DNA of 64,000 nt, taken from assembly GCA_027574665.1 (NCBI GenBank), contig CM050656.1, forward strand, positions 1,487,001 through 1,551,000, written 5' to 3'. The translations under genes and the position numbers were made by a program. How positions within the stretch are numbered: the stretch's first letter is position 1; the number at the start of each line of letters is the position of its first letter. Under the pieces are notes generated by a model that was given only the letters and a program-made list of their open reading frames with translations, was not told where the DNA came from and made no database searches. The stretch comes from Rhynochetos jubatus (Eukaryota; Chordata; Aves; Eurypygiformes; Rhynochetidae). Shown here one piece after another: positions 42,101 to 55,477 of this stretch.

Positions 42101-45100
42101 GTGGGTTGTCCAAAGGCCATTAATGTCGGGAAGCTTATAGCTTACAATAAAATTGTGGCAGAAAAGACAGGAATTTTAGAAGATTTTGCAAAGCAAACGG
42201 AAAGTTTGACCGTGACAATCTGTGGCTCGTTTTAACCAAAAAGTGTCCTGCATTACTGGCCCTGTATCTTTGGCAGTTATGCTTTCAAAAATAAGGTGAA
42301 GAATGCACACTTCCAGACGAGTCTGGAAAGGCAAAACATACCTTCCTTTTAGTAGTTTAATTACGATACTTCATTGTGCAGTGACTCCTGTAATTGTCAC
42401 ACGCCCCACACTAGTGAAAACCAGCACTGGCTGGACAGTTGTATTGCAAACCCCGCACTAATCTGCACCTATAACTGCAAGCCTGCCGTTCAGTGCCTTT
42501 GAATATCCAATCCTGTGGAATTACAAGTATTAAAAATAATCGCTATTCATTTAATTCTGGATGAAATATTAACCTCTTGTAAGTGAAAATCACGGCCCTG
42601 CACCCACAAGGCGTTAACGCACTTACGCATGCTCCTGTGTTTGAGGCTGCCCTCTCCTGGATAATTTGCTTTCTGGCTGCTCCCACTCAGTTCCATCTCC
42701 TAGGAGGTTCACAGGAAAGAAAAGAAACCATAAAGGTGAAATAAGATATCAAGCATTTGAAGCACATGAAAAAGGTGTTAGTATGAAACTTGACTGTTGA
42801 ATAATCTTTTAGGAAAATGAAAAAAACCACCACAAAACTCACAAAGCAGGACAGAATCCCTTGTAATGACACATTCATATTCGTGGAAACCTTTGGATTA
42901 TCGTATTAATAACTGGAAGTTAGTATAATTCTGACAGATTTCTGTGTTCTACTCAGCAGCTTTTTATCCTATTAACTGCCTAAATACAGTATACTAACAC
43001 AGAGCATTGTCATGAAAATACTGTAATGACAGAGCAATTAAACCTCCATTTTCCCTTAATAAAAAGTGCCTGGTCCCCAACTCCACCTTGTAAACAACTA
43101 CAAAAAGACACTGCAGATCACTTTCAAAGGCTCGGACGTGCTATACTTATAATATTTTGGCTCGTCATATGATGGGGCATGATAAATCATGTGCCAGTTG
43201 CCGTTGTTCTGCATGGCGATCCATAGTTTTGCAATTCAGCGCTCTGATATTTTGAGCAGTTGTATGTTTTTGTGAGGGAACAGGGATGGGGTATTAGCAC
43301 AAAAGTTGGTTGATAAAATCTAGGCTCACGTGCCGTGTTGGTAACTGGTGACTGCCTTTCTGTCACTGTAGGCTGGGTACTTAACTGACCAGATTCCAAG
43401 CAAAGCAGGTAGACAGGGGCATGTTTTCAGTCATGCTGGTCAGATTAAGAAAGTTAGTGCTGCACTAAAATAACATCCTTGGCTCACTGGCTGCTATCTC
43501 CTTGAGACTGTTCAACAGACACTTACAAAGGCTTCTCTATGGATATTGTTATGTATAACAACACACCTCTGATCACAAAACACTTCCTGAATTTACATCT
43601 ATTTACACAGTTTATCACAATCTATACAGTTCAGACAGAAACCATACTAGGACAAAACCAGATTAAAATTTCATCTTGTGTATCAATTACCATTGCTTTT
43701 AACGTGCGTACATTAGCTTGTCGATTCTGCCTAGCCTCCGATTGGCGCTGGACTAGCAGAAAAAACTAATGCTTAAAAAATAGTCCATACTGTCACTTGT
43801 GACAGGATCCCACAGTACCAGTTTTTGGTGAACCTACTGAAACTAGGGAGGCCATAGCTACTCACGGTACTGTGCTCCACACCATCTACAGTCACCTTTC
43901 AACGCTTCAGGTGTCGTATCTGTCTAGATTCCCACAGTAAAGAGGCCACATCTGAGCAGTGGAAGTGATTTCGCTTTAGCGGTGGCCAAAGTTGAAGCCA
44001 TCATATAATGTGGAGCCTTTGCAATTTCCACTTAAAGGGTTTTCCCCCTCAGCCATATCAGTCACACACTCGCTCTCTCATTTTCTACTGCAACGTAAAA
44101 GCTCCCTTTTTCGGACACAGTTCTGTTCTCCTGGGCAATGGGTTTCTTTTGGACCTGATACTTATTAAAGACAAGGTGCACGCACACGTAGGAAGTGGAG
44201 AGGAATAATTCATGCAGTCATTCTTTTTTTCTCATAACAGTTTTCCCCTTAAACAACGAGATCATTAGTGCATTTGACAATTAGTGACATAGAACTCAGT
44301 ACCAGTAATTCAGTTTCAGAGTTCACTGTACTCCTCCTAGCCAATCAGACTACACTCATCTATCCAAATAACAAGAAAGATCTTTTTTTTCAGTGCCAAA
44401 GAAGTTCTCAGGGTGTTTTAAATTAGTTCTTACCTACTGTCCCTCCAACAGATACATACACTCTTACAAACGCTTCACCTTGAAAAGCTATTATTGTAAG
44501 GTTACATTTCCCTTTAGTGGAAAAACGTGGAGGAAACCACAACAGGTCTTTACCGTGGCCTTAACAAGCACATTGGTCCTAGAACAGACCCCTGGAATGA
44601 GGTGCTTTTCACATTTCACTGTGATACGTCTCCTTTCTGACATTGGATTGAAAAAAGAGGCCACACTAAGCATTAAACAATTTGATTTCTTCTTGCTGAA
44701 TCTAAATTATTACATACAAGTATCAGCACTCAAGGATAAATTAACTTTTAATTTTAATATTGTGTAAAACATTTAGAAATACGTCAGAATGACAAGGTGC
44801 TATAAAAGTTTAAGCTGTTCCACTAGAGTAGCTAAAGGTTAAGACCCCAAAAGATTTCATTTCAGATCTAAGTACTCGTAGAGCTTGCACTGAAATCAGC
44901 CATCAGTTATCAAACAGATACTACTTTTAGGCCAGTACAATGGAATAGCGGATTCAATCCTGGATTGATTCACATAAAAATAAATAGATTTAAAATAAGT
45001 CTTAAAAATATGCTAGCCAACAATGATGAGAAACTAGTGAAGATTCAGTATTCTATTATTTTAGAAATTTATGTCATACATGGATGTGAGTTTTTGGGTG

Positions 45101-48100
45101 GTTAGGCAATGTACTAATTATCAGGCAGCCCAACAGGACATACACTGGGCAACATCATAAAGACACACTATCTTATCACTGGGCTGGTTCATGTCTTCTC
45201 CCTAAACAAACGTTACTTTTGAACAATCTCAGCACTCTAGAGGTATCTAGTCTTTTTTGAGGCACCCTCCACACTTATTGCAAAGAAAGTCATGTTCAGA
45301 AGACAAGCAATTTCCATCCGGCTCCTCAGTGAGGTAGATGCCTGCAACGTTGTGTACTTCGCACAAGACAAAATAATTTTTCATAGCTAATGGCATTAAT
45401 TTTGTAACCCTTTTCATTCTCTTGTTGTTTTACATATGGGTCACAGAAAAACAGAATCTAGATTATACTCTAACACCTCACAGATGATATGCATAATCTA
45501 TTAAAACACTACAACTCTCAAAATAAAAGTGTCTTTTCAGTAGGAGAAGAGAAATTGTGGGTTTAAAAGGACAACCTGAAACCTGTGATATAAGAGGAAG
45601 TCCTACATACCACCACCTTGTAGCTATATGAACACAGGGGGAAAAAAAAGATGGCTAGTACTACATTACTGAGTAATTATCCATCTAAATGTCAGCTATG
45701 ATCACGTGATCAGTCTTTTTATAGGCAAAAAGAATGTTCTCTTCTGTCCATCCTTAATATCAGTATGGAAATACAGTACATGTTCACCTTTCCCACAGAC
45801 ATCCTAACGGACAATCATTTTTCTACCAGTTCCAGGGGCAAATGCCCAAATCAAAAGCATAGGACTGACGGGGAAGAGCAGCTATTCTGGGAGGACTGGA
45901 ATCAGCAGAGAACTTGGTAGGAAAGTTGTGAATTTTCCAACTGGCCGTGAGTGCTCATGAAAAACTCAATTGAGTTTACACTGTTTGACAAACAGGAAAG
46001 GAGGACAGAAAGCCAGGTCGTAAGGAAGACTGGCAGCTCAAGGAAGAGTTAGGATATAGCTGCTTCTGTTTAGTTTCCTAGCATGACCAGGAATTAGAAA
46101 AACAACCCCTGCGCACAGGCCTGTAACTATGCATAGCTCTACTGCCACTGAAACACTCGACACTTCCATGCTTCCTCAAGTGCTCGCCTATTTTTAATAT
46201 GGAAAAGGGATGTAATGCTCACAGATTGTAGTATTTTCAGCTTGCAGTAATTTCATTTTTAGTTCAGCCAGTTTTGACAAAATCCTAGAATTTCATTATC
46301 ACATGCCTTTAAAACAAAAAAGAATCCTTTTTCCTGGAGGAAAAATCCACTTCTGCAGATCCGTCAGGAGAACATATGGTGCAATAGCTAGTGCAAAAAT
46401 CTGCAGACATCTAGATAAATTTCAAACAGTGGTTATTCTATCCTGCTCGGAATATTTCTGCTCATCATAATTCATGAATGTTAGTGAGGCCTCAATTACC
46501 GCACATAAATTCCAAAATATATGGGGCATAAAAAGCTCTTTAACCCAACAAAAAGGCATAACAAGAACTGATGGCTGAAAATTAAAGCCAGACAAATTCA
46601 AAATCAGACAGGAGAGGGTGTTTTTAATAGCGAAAGTAATTGAACAAGGAAGTTGCTAACAAGGGAAGTGATGGACTTTTATTATTATTATTTTTAGAAT
46701 AAGTCAAAGTCTTCAAATGAAGACTTAACCATTTTCTAGGAGTTGTACTGCAAGGAGATAAAGGCTCTTGGGCTCTATATGGAAAAAGTGACAAGAAAGC
46801 CTCTTTGCATTTTTTTTATTAATATAAAAAACTCACACCAGGTGGTGTAATGGTTCCTTCACCCTTAAAAAGACCACAACCTGTACAGGCATAAAAGCAG
46901 GTTAGTCTACCGAATATATACATCCTAGGCAGTCACAGTTGTCTACATCAAAAACTGACTGTGTAACTAGGTGTACATATATCCTAAAGTGAACTGGAAA
47001 CAATATAATTATAAAAAGACACATTTTCTGAGAGCAAATTACATTCGTTGTTATGTTAGTTCAATTAAAAATTGCCCTGAAGTCCCACACTATGAGAAAC
47101 AAGAGTAAAAATTACATAAAGAATGCAAAGCAGAAGAGTTAAACCAACTGAACGTCCCTTTTAGTTTCGATCTGATAAAATCTACGTATCTTTCAATATT
47201 CACAGAGGAAGACCCAGAGCTGAGAAATGCTGTATGTATGTATGCATACATACATTTACCACCGGAAACCTGGAAGTATACAAACCAGGACGTGCACTGC
47301 AAATCTCAACACAGTTCTCAAAAGGCTGCAAAATTAAACATGCCTCGACTGCCCACATCTTTCCTTTCCAGCTCTCTGGACCACAAGAGTCCAAACCTCA
47401 GCAGTGCAATAATCTGAAGTAGCACACAGCAACCTCAGAACACCTCCCTGTATAATGCAAGGAGGAACACAGTCACTATCAGCGGCACATACCAGTTCTG
47501 CCGATGAAAGCTGGGTCTTGGCAAGAAAGCAAATAAAGGACATTGCTAGCGTCAACAGGGAATTAGTGGAATTACTGACAAAAATGGCAATTCAGGTTTT
47601 CTATGCTGAGCCAAAGTTAAACATTTTTAACACTGATCAACAGAAAGCAAAACTTGTTTCATAAACACCCCCAAGATTTATACCGAAAAGATTCAAGCTT
47701 TAAAAATCAGCAGCAGCTTTTCCAAAGAGATTAGAATTCTTTAAGAGGGCAAGAAATCAAACGTACCACATGAGACATAAGTTACTAAATCAAGCCAGTA
47801 ACCAGAAAAATGTTGCAGTGAGAAAGACAGAATGTTCAACTAACCATTTGATGGGTGATTTCTGAGATTTTGTGCATTATGACTCGTGGGAGATGAAAAT
47901 GGACTCATCTGGCATGTTCCCGTTGTCGGTGAGTAAGAGTTTAGATTTTTCTTGGTGGTCTTCAAAGGTGTTGCATCAGATGGCTAAAATGTACCAAAAG
48001 ACAAAGAATCCAGATGAATACTGGCTAATGAAGTATCTACATCCATCTAAACATGCAGCAGTTGTACACTTCCCTTCTGCAAACTAAATACATTCCAGCC

Positions 48101-51100
48101 TCTACCTCTCCTGCCAGCAGTTATGGATCGCACCCCAAACTGGACAAAGCCTCTCTCAACATTTATCATCTGGCAACACGTTTCCCTAATTCCTACATGT
48201 CTGTACTCCCACTTACGGAAAGCCCACGTCATATGTTGCAGAGGGTTGGCCTTCGCTGGCTGCCAGGTGCCCACCAAGCCGCTCTATCACTCCCTCTCCT
48301 CATTAACATCAGTTTCACTCAAAAAAAGGAAGAGCCCTTCTCACACTAGTCTCCCAGTTTTCAGAAACAAAAGGTATGTGGTTTTCAGAGATTTAGGCAT
48401 TCTGCCATCAACACCTGGGGTTTTTTGTTTGTTTGTTTTGTGAAGCTTTATGAAAGCACTCAAAACCTTGTATTATTTCTTCTACAGTACTGAGAATTTA
48501 AGACACATGAGCAACAAGCAAGTATTTTTAGATTTTATTTCTAGCAAAATGTTATTTCTAATAATTTTCTAATCAAGTGTTAATTAAAAAAAACCCCAAG
48601 CGAGTCCCTTAAATCCAAAATCTTGTCTCTGGCTCAGGATTCCAGTCAGTCTAACGATTTAATGATGTTAAAGGCATCGTGCACAGAAGTTTTCAGAAGA
48701 ACTAGTCTGTAAACTGGGAAATGTTAATGGGGATTATCTGGGGCACAGTTTGCTCTCTGGATAGGATGCTGAATTGCAACTCTGAGGAACTGGGATCTTT
48801 TGTAGTTTAGTGGGGTTTTTTCCTCTTGGAAACACGGTATCATCAAAGTAAATCCCACAGTAAAACAAAATAAGCGATGTCTTGATTTTTTTTTTATTTT
48901 GTTACAATCCTGGGTCTTTAAAACAAGGAAAACTCATCTACTCATCTACTTCCCAAACAACTAGCCTTTTCTACCACCTTGAGCCTCATTCCATCCACAA
49001 AACCGAATACCTATCATTATCTTTCCTGCTCTTCACTACTGAACTCCTATTAAAACATCCTGATCTTTTAATCTCCTTCACTTGACGGCATTTCTTGTGC
49101 CACTCATACCACAGCCTATGTTCACACTCTTTTTTTTTCACAGAATGATACAGCTTCCAAGTATAATTTTGGCAATTATACTTCAAACCAGAGTGACAGT
49201 ACATTCAATTCTAATTCAGGTGAAGAGAAAATACTGATTTATGTAACAGCATTATACTTCCAGTGCTCCGTGCTATTCTATTTCTGATATATCTTACTGC
49301 ACTTTTACACAAAGCTGCAGTTTTGATGTTCTTCTCATAGTCTGCCTTGAGTGATAAACCTTAGTTTAAAACCTCACAGTCTTAGCATTGGTCATCAGTA
49401 ATATGATTTACACTGTATTTCAAAAGATTTAATTTGCTGCCCACTTACCTCGCTTTCTTATAGCTCCTGGAAATTACTTGTCATGTTTTAGTCTTGAATA
49501 CACTAAATAATTTTGCCTCAGCTGTTTAGAGTCAGTTTACAGTCTACCAGTATTTAACCAATACCTGATGGAAATTGCCAGTCTGTTGTCACTAATTCAG
49601 ACAGATTAAAGAAATGTTTCAAATCATCTTTAAATGAAACATTAATTACAGTGAAGTATCAATGCCCCCTTAGGGCATCAAATCTCTTCTGCAACAGGGA
49701 GAATTTCCAAGCTGCTAACACTTTCAGGGTACTTTTCCTGCTGGAACAGCACTCACCTCAGCCACCATATTTCTGGATATAAACTGAGCAGCTACTCAGT
49801 TTGGGCAGCTACTACGAAAAAGTTACTGTAGTACTTAGAAGGACAGTATTTATTTGACAGAATTTCTCTTACAGGAAGAGGAGTCTTAGTCCAATTATGC
49901 CATGCTAACACCACAAAATTTAAAAATAGTCATTTCTGATCTGGTTTGTCCAGGCACGCTTTGGGCTGCCTGAGCAGCTGGTGGAGTGAGGGCCTCCTGA
50001 GTAACAGGAAAGAAAGTGGAGAAACAGCAATGGATGTACCAGAGCTAAAACGTACTTTGCACAAACGGCGTGTTTATTACCTTACATTCCTTCCCACCTT
50101 CCACAGCGTTATTTAATTATGGTACACTTTAAATCTTCAACATGTATCTGTTACTGGCATCATATGAATTGAAAATCATAGCGTAAACCCACATTCTGGA
50201 GACTCCAGTGAAAGTTTTTATCATTCAGATGGGTTTTTGTTAAGCTTCTTGCTGTGCAAGAACCTGAAAGCAGGTAACCATCAACTAACTCTGTCTTTCA
50301 TCTTCCAGGGAGGGGGTAGGGAAGGAACAGCTTTAAGGCAGAAAAAGAATGGTGTGTAATTTCACCTGGACCACTCATCTACAAAAACGTTGCTACAGCC
50401 CAAGAAACAGATGCAAAATTACAGTCACAGCTGCATTCTGAGCAGAACAAGTTGGGTAATGGTACACTAAGCTGCTAATTAAATCGCTAATGATTTTTTT
50501 TTAGTGCCACTGCGGTATTTTGCCACCTTTGTTGAAATTAAAATAAAAAAAGTACCTAGAAAATGTTTACAATTGCAATTTTCTATTTTGCTAAATACCA
50601 GCGAGACCTCCAAATACGTGCTGCATATCAACAATCTCTTCAAGATGACCCAGACGTGGAGATTTACTGGGAGCTCATTTGCTCACCACCTATTTCTCTT
50701 TCTATACTTTTCCAAAATTTTCCTTCCTTCAAACACTCCCATCCTCGCAAGCTCCGCTGTGCTGATGCCTGCAGCAACACCCACCGTTGGTAGGAGCAGA
50801 TAATAAACTGACATATGTCATGACATGCTGGTATGGGGAGTATACGATAGCTGCATTTACAAAAAATAATAGCAACAGTACAATTTTATTTTTATTGTGA
50901 TAACTGTGCTGAAATTTATTGCAGTGTTACTACTTTATTGTTTCATTACGCCAGATTAGCTGAGGGAGGTAATTATATCCTTGACATGAAAATGCCTTTA
51001 ATGTTTTCATTTCAATTTTGCAGTTTATAATATGCAGATTACAGCATTATCATAATTCCATATTGTTACATGTACAATTACATGGCAGAACGTTTGCTTC

Positions 51101-54100
51101 CAGGATAATGGAGCTAATTTCTAATAAATGATTTCACCAAGGATCTTAACTCATTCAGCTCTTGGGTAAATAGTGATGGCAATAAATATACGCATAGTTC
51201 CCCATTATTTTCAAGTGCAGATGTACATTACTTAAAGCCAGGGAGTTCTATGACAAATGGAAGACAATAAATTTTATACTAACATTTCTCAGCAGTAATT
51301 TTGCACCTTAAGATATTTCTAGACAACATCCAATCTGCAACAATATAAATGCAACGCTAAGAAAATATCCTGTTTATATACACGTTTGTATGCATTTAGA
51401 CATATATACACACATGCATACGCAGCCCAGATTCCATACTCCAACAAACACTTACTTTATCTTTTTTAACAGGGTCCAAGTTTAATGCTCTTTTAACTCT
51501 GCAAGAGAAAAATATGGGCAAGTTTTATGGTCATCTCGACACAAAGATTTCTGGTAGTAAGGTCTACAATCAGTAATTTTAAAGACATTTTCCTCTCTGG
51601 CGTTTCACATTTTTTTATACTACACAAGAAAACTAATCTCATCCAAAGCAGATCCATTAACTGATGAAAATACCATGTACCAAAAATGTTGCTTGTTTAG
51701 GATAAAGCGTTTGCATAAGAAAATCCAATTCTCCATTTTATACTGGAGATAAAAATCAAGACACGGAAGTGAAATCGCACTATTTGTCTCTTTCTCAAAG
51801 ACTATAAACAATGAAAAAAGGCGCAGGCATTACCATTCACATACCTTCCGAGCAAGGGTGGAAATTATTTTGCCATTAGTAGAGATAAAGTATTAGGCAT
51901 TTAAAACACAGGTACAGCCAAGGTGAAAAAAGTAGTTCTTCCCATCATTTTAGCTCTTAACATGATTCAGTGCTACCAGACTATGACTTAACTGGGGAAC
52001 AGATGCTCTATGTCTTTACAGGTCCCCAAACCATAAGAAACTATTTTCTAGTCTTCTTCACTATACTGATTCAGGAACATGCCAAGCTCTCTCTGCAAAA
52101 TCTGCTCTGCTGAACTGGATGCCCAGCTGTTAATGGCAATGCTAGAAGAGGAAAGCTGAATATTTATAATACTTTATATCGTACAGCTGTCTTCTAAAGA
52201 GCAGTCATCAAAATTTTATTGAATGCAGACTAAATGCTCAAAGGAAAGAAAGGTCAACATAAATTAAGACTATTTTTCCCAGAGACAACTGAAACTTTTA
52301 AAGCACATTCCTAAATCTTAACAATAGTTTAAAGCATTATATGAAACAACGCAGGGAAAAAAAATTAAAATCTTTATAAGGACAGTCCCCAAGAAACATA
52401 TATCTTACAGCAAATTAAACGAGATTTAGAAAATGCATCATATTTCAAGAACTTAGTTCACAGTTTTCATCTTGGAAAAGAATGTTTTGACTTGTAAGGA
52501 ATTAAGATGACCCCATTCCAAACATATCCTCTTTAAATTTATGTTACTATGCCAAAACTATAAATTAAAGCATTCGAAAAATATAATGAAAACACATCTT
52601 TGAAATACAACTCAGGTAATGGTCTTACATGAATACTGTTTTACAACTATCTCTATTACAAGAAGGGGAAGAGAAGTATTCTGCCTTAAAAAAGCCAAGT
52701 AAACAGGTAACATTTAAATTAAAAAAGCGCGTGAAATTCTTGCCAAAGGGCAGTCAAAGCCGTAACAGTTTGATGGAATTCTTTACAATGTATTTCTTTT
52801 TAAAATAGAAACCCATATTGCTTAAGGAATGCAGACTCCATTACATCTTCCACCCCAGTGGCAGCGGGGAAACATTCTATTTATTAATACATGGACTCTG
52901 AAAGGATGCTCTAGGGGCCAATGCATTTGCATGTGACACCATGGCATGTTCTGATGGAGGTTTTTATGATGGCCTTCAAAAGAAGCTGGAAGCCAAAGTA
53001 AAGCAGAATCTGGACTCAACATAGCTGTAGGATGAAGATAAATGAGAAACGACATGAAAATCCCACTAAATTATAAACATTTAGAAAATTTCTTAGAGAG
53101 AAAGTTGTGGACTGGTCAAGACTGTTCTTTAAAGTCTGCCAAGTACTGTGTGCAGCAACAGAGTAGCAGACAGCCTGAATTTCGTCCTGCTGGCCTGCGA
53201 AACCCCCGGAAAGACCCGGAGCTATGGTGGTGAAGGGGCAGCCGCATTCCAGGCAGGCACTTCAACGCTGGAAGGAGCTGCATGGATACTATTTTGACTT
53301 CAGCTCCACTTTGCCTCGCTTTTCCCATTCCATCCTATCCAGCAGCCTGGCTTGCTTGTGGGCTTTTTAGTGATTGTTTTTCTGATGCCAGAACGTGAGA
53401 AGGTAAATCTCTGGCAACTGTGATTCACAATCAAAATTTGTGCTCTTAGTCTACACACAGTCCCTGGCTGGGACCACGGAAACAAAATTCATCCAGACGT
53501 CTAACATGAAGACCCTGTTGGCCCAAGTGTCTTCGCCCAGATCTTTCAAGAGATGAACATGGAAAAAACCCAATGCGTGCACCTAGGTGCAAATAAAATT
53601 TCTGAAGTATTTTAGGATGCACCATGGAGGAAGAGCACCAGCTTTAGTTTGGGTTATCTTTTTTGTACAACTGGAAAGCCACGCTGTGGCTACAGAGTAG
53701 AATCAAATGTCAAAGTGTGAACAAGAAAAGGAGGTAGAAAGATGAGACATATGTGATGACAGTACACAACAGCTTATTTACCTGAATTTCCTACCCTTCA
53801 ATTGGTTCAAAATTCCCCGACAAGGCTTATTTTATTTTATGAACTGTGCAGAGTATGGTGGCCCATGTTTATAGGTACCTGCATAACCTGCAATGATTAT
53901 TTTGCCCATAATATTTATTAGGTTAAAGAACTACGTGTTACTTCTATATTGTTCATCTCTCATTCCAGGTCATATTGGCATTTCCTTGCTGAGGAAAGGT
54001 AAGGGGGACCTTTACTCACCTGGATGGTGCTTTGATGAAATCACTTATATGAGGAACTGCTTATCAGTGAGTTTAGGTATGCAATTTAATTTCTATAGAA

Positions 54101-55477
54101 ATGGATTTTTATATTGTTTTTCATTGCACATACACTTAACTTTTTCTCCTTCATACTTCATTTATGACTGAATGCAATGCTAAGTCATGTACAGATTTAA
54201 TGCACAAAACCCCATACAGAATCAGGGACTTGATTATATTATTTCATTAAAAACACCCTAGAGAGTATCGTAGTGTCTTTTAAGGCCATTTCAGTTACCT
54301 TACTCTTAAGTTTCTGCTTTTACTGGGGGAAAAAAGAAAACACCACTATGCTACTTACAAATTGTTTCATCTTCAAAACCTGCCAGCAAAAACATCTTAT
54401 TAAGTGGAAAAGCAGAAAGAACAGATGATAATTTTCTATGTTCTATATAAATGGTAGTGAAACTCAGTGAGAAATAGACTTAGACACCAACAAATCAAAG
54501 CTTGTGTACTGTAAGTTTCCTTTGTGTTACTACTGCCTGGTGTGATTGTTTCAACCTCCAGTGGTCAAGAGAAAGGCTGGCACAAGTTGAAACCCATGTT
54601 ACCTCTAACATACACAATCTTTGAAATTGCATAAGGAGCTGTAAACTGGGACAATATCCCAAGGCCGTACATAGGCATCTGCGGTCGCATGGCCTCATCT
54701 TGCTGCTGTTGAAGTTAGCAACACCCTACCCATTTTCTTTATTGTTCAGAAGCCCACAGTTAGCAAAGATACACCGAATAGCCTCAGACTTACATGACTA
54801 TTGCTCGATAAATTGCAAAGAACAGGAGAAATATGAACGGGATTTATTCCCATCAGAGATAATATGAAGGGACACAGCCTGACGGAAAACGCACACGGTG
54901 CGTTCCCTGCCCTCATCACCGCAGGCCTGCAGTACCTTCCCACAGCATCCTGCTGCCAGCACCCAGGTGTCACACTCAGCACAACCCACCCAGGACACGG
55001 CTCCTGCCCCACCACAGCCTCACAGGCGTTATCCATGGGGTGTGCTGGGATAAGCAAACTCTCCCTTCTAAAGCTGGGGAAAGCACCCATGTAACATCAA
55101 GTTTCACCCGTGCCAGTGGGCATCGCCCACCCCAGCTCCGTCCGGATAAGGCTCTGCCTCAAGGAGCCACCATTTTATGTTTCCCGGTCCCGTGCAGCAG
55201 CTGGGAGACAGAGCCAGAAACAAAACCCGCCCTTCGCCACGCACCGGCGTGCTCCTCCCCCCTTCGGGGTAACCGAGGGGCTCATTTTCCCTCAGGGGAC
55301 AAGCTCGCCGCCGTGTAGGAGCCCCTCAGGCCGCCGGGGAGAAGCGCTTCGCCTCACAGCGTCCCGCCCGCCCCGCTCCAACGGCTCCCAGCGCGCCCTC
55401 GGGGGCGGGCAGGCCCGGCGGCCTCCCGGGGCGCCTCGAGCCGAGCGTACCCACTCCGCACCCGGTACCTACGACAT
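30139..55477 (-). CDS. ITGB3BP: ITGB3BP (CENP-R) complete coding region, 8 coding exons, 181 aa
   Basis: Centromere protein R (also beta3-endonexin, NRIF3), a subunit of the CENP-O/P/Q/U/R group of the constitutive centromere-associated network. In human it is also reported as a nuclear-receptor co-regulator. Joined minus-strand exons: 55477-55473, 51498-51456, 47983-47845, 42699-42627, 39415-39337, 38251-38158, 36278-36219, 30191-30139; total 546 nt, all phases consistent. The human protein has 177 residues. Landmarks: VKRALNLD near the start, YSPTTGTCQMS (residues 33-43), a coiled-coil-like helix (FLELQSKVNN and ILKIRANLASLQ), ALEGSRELENIIG and the C-terminus FAFLKSLLD. The middle of exon 4 is poorly conserved. 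The human N-terminal LXXLL is absent. The gene is head-to-head with EFCAB7 and tail-to-tail with ALG6, as in human. Confidence 0.93.
36219..36278 (-). CDS. ITGB3BP: ITGB3BP exon 7 (residues 145-165)
   Basis: The acceptor is GTTTCTTTGACTAG|T and the donor CCCAAG|GTAAGA. The exon encodes MSQAEGLQLLKKTTGELPAQ, aligned with human LMTKVNKQKLFEKSTGLP. 60 nt, ends in phase 1. Confidence 0.93.
38158..38251 (-). CDS. ITGB3BP: ITGB3BP exon 6 (residues 114-145)
   Basis: The acceptor is GGTTTTTTCCAG|G and the donor CGCTAA|GTAAGG. The exon encodes ALEGSRELENIIGVSDLSC then ALSAEMRKTQAL, clearly the human ALEGSRELENLIG block. 94 nt, ends in phase 1. Confidence 0.96.
39337..39415 (-). CDS. ITGB3BP: ITGB3BP exon 5 (residues 87-113)
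   Basis: The acceptor is AACTTTTTGTGCAG|G. The exon encodes FLELQSKVNNSLVRILKIR then ANLASLQ, matching the human helix FMMLLSKV and NLSSIQ in heptad-like spacing. The donor CTACAG|GTCTGG is weak. 79 nt, ends in phase 0. Confidence 0.92.
42627..42699 (-). CDS. ITGB3BP: ITGB3BP exon 4 (residues 63-87)
   Basis: The acceptor is GAACCTCCTAG|G and the donor GCATGC|GTAAGT. The exon encodes DGTEWEQPESKLSRRGQPQ then TQEHA. Primary similarity to human is low, but the exon links phase 1 to phase 2 exactly and has good sites. A three-base acceptor shift (CTAG|GAG) would keep the frame. Confidence 0.8.
47234..47255. repeat. Perfect 22-bp palindrome from a TATG/CATA microsatellite
   Basis: ATGTATGTATG is followed directly by its own reverse complement. 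It looks like a short tetranucleotide repeat that switches strand at its centre and could extrude as a cruciform or slip during replication. Confidence 0.85.
47845..47983 (-). CDS. ITGB3BP: ITGB3BP exon 3 (residues 17-63)
   Basis: The acceptor is GTACATTTTAG|C and the donor AAATG|GTTAGT. The exon encodes PSDATPLKTTKKNLNS, then YSPTTGTCQMSPFSSPTS, which is nearly identical to human, then a polar stretch ending NHPSNG. Several Ser-Pro sites are visible. 139 nt, ends in phase 1. Confidence 0.95.
51456..51498 (-). CDS. ITGB3BP: ITGB3BP exon 2 (residues 2-16)
   Basis: The acceptor is TTTTTCTCTTGCAG|A and the donor GATAAA|GTAAGT. The exon encodes VKRALNLDPVKKDK, aligned with human VKRSLKLDGLLEEN. 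The human LXXLL (LDGLL, residues 9-13) is LDPVK here. 43 nt, ends in phase 0. Confidence 0.93.
55473..55477 (-). CDS. ITGB3BP: ITGB3BP exon 1, coding part (ATG plus two bases)
   Basis: On the minus strand the context is GCCACAATGTC|GTAGGT, with A at -3. Only ATG and two bases of Ser2 are coded here. The 5' UTR extends into the CpG island to an undetermined start, probably around 55.5-55.6 kb. A second donor four bases on (TCGTAG|GTACC) overlaps the first and would create an immediate stop. Confidence 0.85.

Larger units (their letters stand above)
30192..55472 (-). other. ITGB3BP: ITGB3BP introns
   Basis: The introns are 51,499-55,472, 47,984-51,455, 42,700-47,844, 39,416-42,626, 38,252-39,336, 36,279-38,157 and 30,192-36,218. 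All are GT-AG, and much of the sequence from 32 to 54 kb is AT-rich. I saw no RNA gene, retrogene or recognisable CR1-type element. Minor items are poly-C and poly-T runs near 31,681-31,762, a 22-bp palindrome at 47,234-47,255, a (GTTT)n tract near 48,423 and an ATT run near 46,679. Confidence 0.6.

Noticed and set aside
53782..53843. 62-base exon-like segment in ITGB3BP intron 1 (minus; acceptor after TCTGCACAG, donor GTAAAT)
   Set aside because: All three frames contain stops, and joining it after ATGTC gives an early TAA. It could be a poison exon, but there is no evidence beyond the splice-like ends.
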